6,482 bases of DNA. Source: a bacterium (GTDB lineage Bacteria; Spirochaetota; UBA4802; UBA5550). Positions 4,818 to 6,482 of this stretch are shown here, in pieces. How positions within the stretch are numbered: position 1 is the stretch's first letter; every line of letters starts with the position of its first letter. Position numbers and translations under genes: made by a program. The notes under the pieces are model-generated. The model saw only the letters and a list, made by a program, of their open reading frames with translations. It was not told the origin of the DNA and did not search any database. The stretch spans positions 1-6,482 of the forward strand of contig JAAENB010001312.1 of assembly GCA_024224995.1 (NCBI GenBank). The letters are read 5' to 3'.

Positions 4818-6482
4818 ATGAAAAAATACATTCTCATAATTACGGTCCTGTTTTTGGCAGGGGGGCTGCTTCGCGGAGAGACCGTCGGCGGCGATACCCG
4901 TCTCAACGAAAAATTGTTTAAAGCCGTGTCCGGTGGAGACACAGGTCTGGCTGCTTTGCTGCTGCGAAAAGGAGCCGATATAAACGCGAAAGACAGGTTC
5001 GGATGGAGCCCGCTGCATATTGCCGTATATAGCGGAAAGGTGACCGTTATACACTACCTGGTTTCCAAAAAAGCGGATCTTTATTCAAAAACCGGAAAAG
5101 AAAAAAATATACCTGTTCATGAGAGAACAAGGAAGGTCCCAAAAGGGGCTATACCGCTTCATCTTGCGAAACGGGGATTTATTTCTATGGGATCGATACA
5201 AGAAGTCAGAGAATGTTTATATCCCTTTTATAAAAGAAAAGATTTTGATGCGTATATTATCGAAGAAAATCTTACCGATACGTTTAGACGAAAAAAAATC
5301 AGGGCTTATTTAAAGAATACAAAGAGTGTAAACAGTTTCATCGACGAATATGCCCGGAGTATGGGAATGCTGCAGCAAAAGGTTTATAGCAGAACCAGGC
5401 TGCTAAGGACATTCGGACATTGTCAAGCGTACGCTACGGATGTTAAGTTTGAGGATGTCTATCCTATGCTAATAGCAACATTTATATCGTTACTGCGGCA
5501 TTCTCAAAAGATCATTAATATACCATATTTAAGAATTGATAGATCAAAGAAAAATCCCGAAAACCGGGATCTTATAATGAAAATTAACAGTTTCAGGGCG
5601 GAGGATACTGTTTCAAATAGAACAATAAACGCCCTCTTTTTTGATACGGATTTTATACCGGGCATAGTAAGCTCTTGTATAGATAATCCGTTTCTTATGC
5701 TTGAAAAAGATTCGCATGGAATAAAAAGCCTTGAAATAGATAATAACAAAATTACCATAGAAGGGCCTGTTCCGTCAAAAACTCCGGAAATTCTTAAAAG
5801 AGAAATAGAATCCGGTTATAAAAACAAAACTGCTCATATTTCTCTTCGCAGGAAAAAAGACAGGTTTGTATTACAGTTCACCTATAAGTCCGCGGTACGG
5901 GAGTTCTACACAAAAAGTCTTAACCTGTCAATAGATCAAAGATTGTTAAACGCCATTAGAGACAGAGATCCATACCTGGTAAAGATTTATGTACAGGAGG
6001 GCGCGGATATTAATTATCAGGATGAATTTGGGTGGACAGCGTTACACGCGGCCGTATACGCGGGTGATATTCCGCTTATACAATATCTTGTTAAACAGAA
6101 CGTCCGTAAATATTCCCGAACAACAGAAGACAGGGTGGTGCGTATACCGGGAAGAGAAGAGATTGTAAAAAAAGGATCAAGACCGCTGGATCTTGCACAA
6201 AAAGGAATCATCGCACAGGGATTGCCGGAAAAGGTGAGAGCGTCTGTTTACGCCTATTACAAAAAAGAGGATCTGGAGAACTATGATATAAAAAAAATAA
6301 TTGAACAAGAACTAAGAGAAAAAGATGGGATTGATATCGATAAAAAGAAAAATGAGCTTAACCTGTTATTAAAAAATCATAAACCTGTTGAACAATATAT
6401 TGATGAACACGCCCAATCTCTTGGGATTAAAAAAAACAAAGTTTATTACAGGAACAAAACAAAAGATATTCACTCATGGAAA
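4818..6482 (+). CDS. Exported ankyrin-repeat protein with internally duplicated architecture, 555 codons visible (right end missing)
   Basis: An uninterrupted frame runs from ATG 4818 to the last base with no stop. AAGGTGG stands 6 bases before the ATG. Residues 1-21 (MKKYILIITVLFLAGGLLRG) are a signal peptide without a lipobox Cys, so the protein should be periplasmic, surface-exposed or secreted. Ankyrin repeats follow: GADINAKDRFGWSPLHIAVY (52-71) and a degenerate third-repeat motif around IPLHLAKRG (112-120). Next come a charged helical segment ending FIDEYARSMGM (174-184) and about 170 residues (200-370) that I do not recognise. At 376 the pattern starts again: LLNAIRDRD, GADINYQDEFGWTALHAAVY (395-414), PLDLAQKG (456-463) and YIDEHAQSLGI (527-537). 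Ankyrin repeats bind other proteins. It is 51 bp behind the receptor-phosphatase with no convincing terminator between, so co-transcription is likely. Its function is unknown. Confidence 0.9.
   Translation, partial: MKKYILIITVLFLAGGLLRGETVGGDTRLNEKLFKAVSGGDTGLAALLLRKGADINAKDRFGWSPLHIAVYSGKVTVIHYLVSKKADLYSKTGKEKNIPVHERTRKVPKGAIPLHLAKRGFISMGSIQEVRECLYPFYKRKDFDAYIIEENLTDTFRRKKIRAYLKNTKSVNSFIDEYARSMGMLQQKVYSRTRLLRTFGHCQAYATDVKFEDVYPMLIATFISLLRHSQKIINIPYLRIDRSKKNPENRDLIMKINSFRAEDTVSNRTINALFFDTDFIPGIVSSCIDNPFLMLEKDSHGIKSLEIDNNKITIEGPVPSKTPEILKREIESGYKNKTAHISLRRKKDRFVLQFTYKSAVREFYTKSLNLSIDQRLLNAIRDRDPYLVKIYVQEGADINYQDEFGWTALHAAVYAGDIPLIQYLVKQNVRKYSRTTEDRVVRIPGREEIVKKGSRPLDLAQKGIIAQGLPEKVRASVYAYYKKEDLENYDIKKIIEQELREKDGIDIDKKKNELNLLLKNHKPVEQYIDEHAQSLGIKKNKVYYRNKTKDIHSWK
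4914..6482 (+). repeat. Protein-level tandem duplication within the ankyrin gene (unit about 343 codons)
   Basis: Unit 1 covers codons 33-375 (4914-5942) and unit 2 starts at codon 376 (5943), leaving the window before its end. Matching landmarks are FGWSPLHIAVYSG with FGWTALHAAVYAG, PLHLAKRG with PLDLAQKG, and FIDEYARSMG with YIDEHAQSLG. The offset is 343 residues at the first landmark and 353 by the third, so unit 2 carries about 10 extra residues, mostly near 430-450. The DNA of the two units has diverged widely, so the duplication is old and kept at protein level. Confidence 0.75.

Noticed and set aside
4788..5054. 88-residue minus-strand frame
   Set aside because: It lies opposite the signal peptide and first ankyrin repeats of a clear plus-strand gene.

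Overview
The window looks like chromosomal DNA from a bacterium of roughly 40% GC (an impression, not a calculation), most plausibly a spirochaete or a similar free-living or gut Gram-negative. This rests on one gene: a large lipoprotein-like receptor with an outer jelly-roll domain, seven membrane helices, a coiled coil and a SpoIIE-type PP2C phosphatase, an architecture common in Leptospira, Treponema and relatives. No rRNA, tRNA, CRISPR array or intact insertion sequence was seen.

Left part (1-2543) is an accessory and partly decayed region. On the minus strand, reading leftward from 919, there is a complete XRE-family repressor, then a small RelB-like antitoxin with no toxin behind it, then a fragment resembling the C-terminal tail of a second XRE regulator, then an unidentified gene leaving the left edge. 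Upstream of the XRE gene is a short control region (920-1094) with inverted repeats built on the octamer AATATTGT and its complement. It leads on the plus strand to a 25-codon GC-rich stub that looks like a truncated gene start. Tail to tail with the stub is an intact minus-strand gene (1167-2075) fusing a DUF1847 cysteine-rich putative metal-binding domain to a rhodanese domain. Behind its start lies a broken plus-strand AAA+ ATPase gene (about 2159-2543), of which only a Walker-B/sensor-proximal stretch and the C-terminal end remain.

Right part (2544-6482) is an intact plus-strand signalling unit. A near-consensus sigma-70 promoter (TTGACA, 17 bp, TATACT) drives the 702-residue receptor-phosphatase. 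Only 51 bp after it comes a signal-peptide ankyrin protein that stays open through the right edge (555 codons visible). The ankyrin protein is built from a unit of about 343 residues (ankyrin repeats, a helical linker and an unrecognised domain) that begins again at residue 376, so it is at least a partial tandem duplication.

How they may work together: the receptor would sense a ligand outside the cytoplasm and dephosphorylate a cytoplasmic target, typically an anti-sigma-factor antagonist. The co-directional ankyrin protein is exported and could be a partner or an effector, which is inference from position only. The repressor, antitoxin and ATPase remnants suggest repeated insertion and deletion in the left half.
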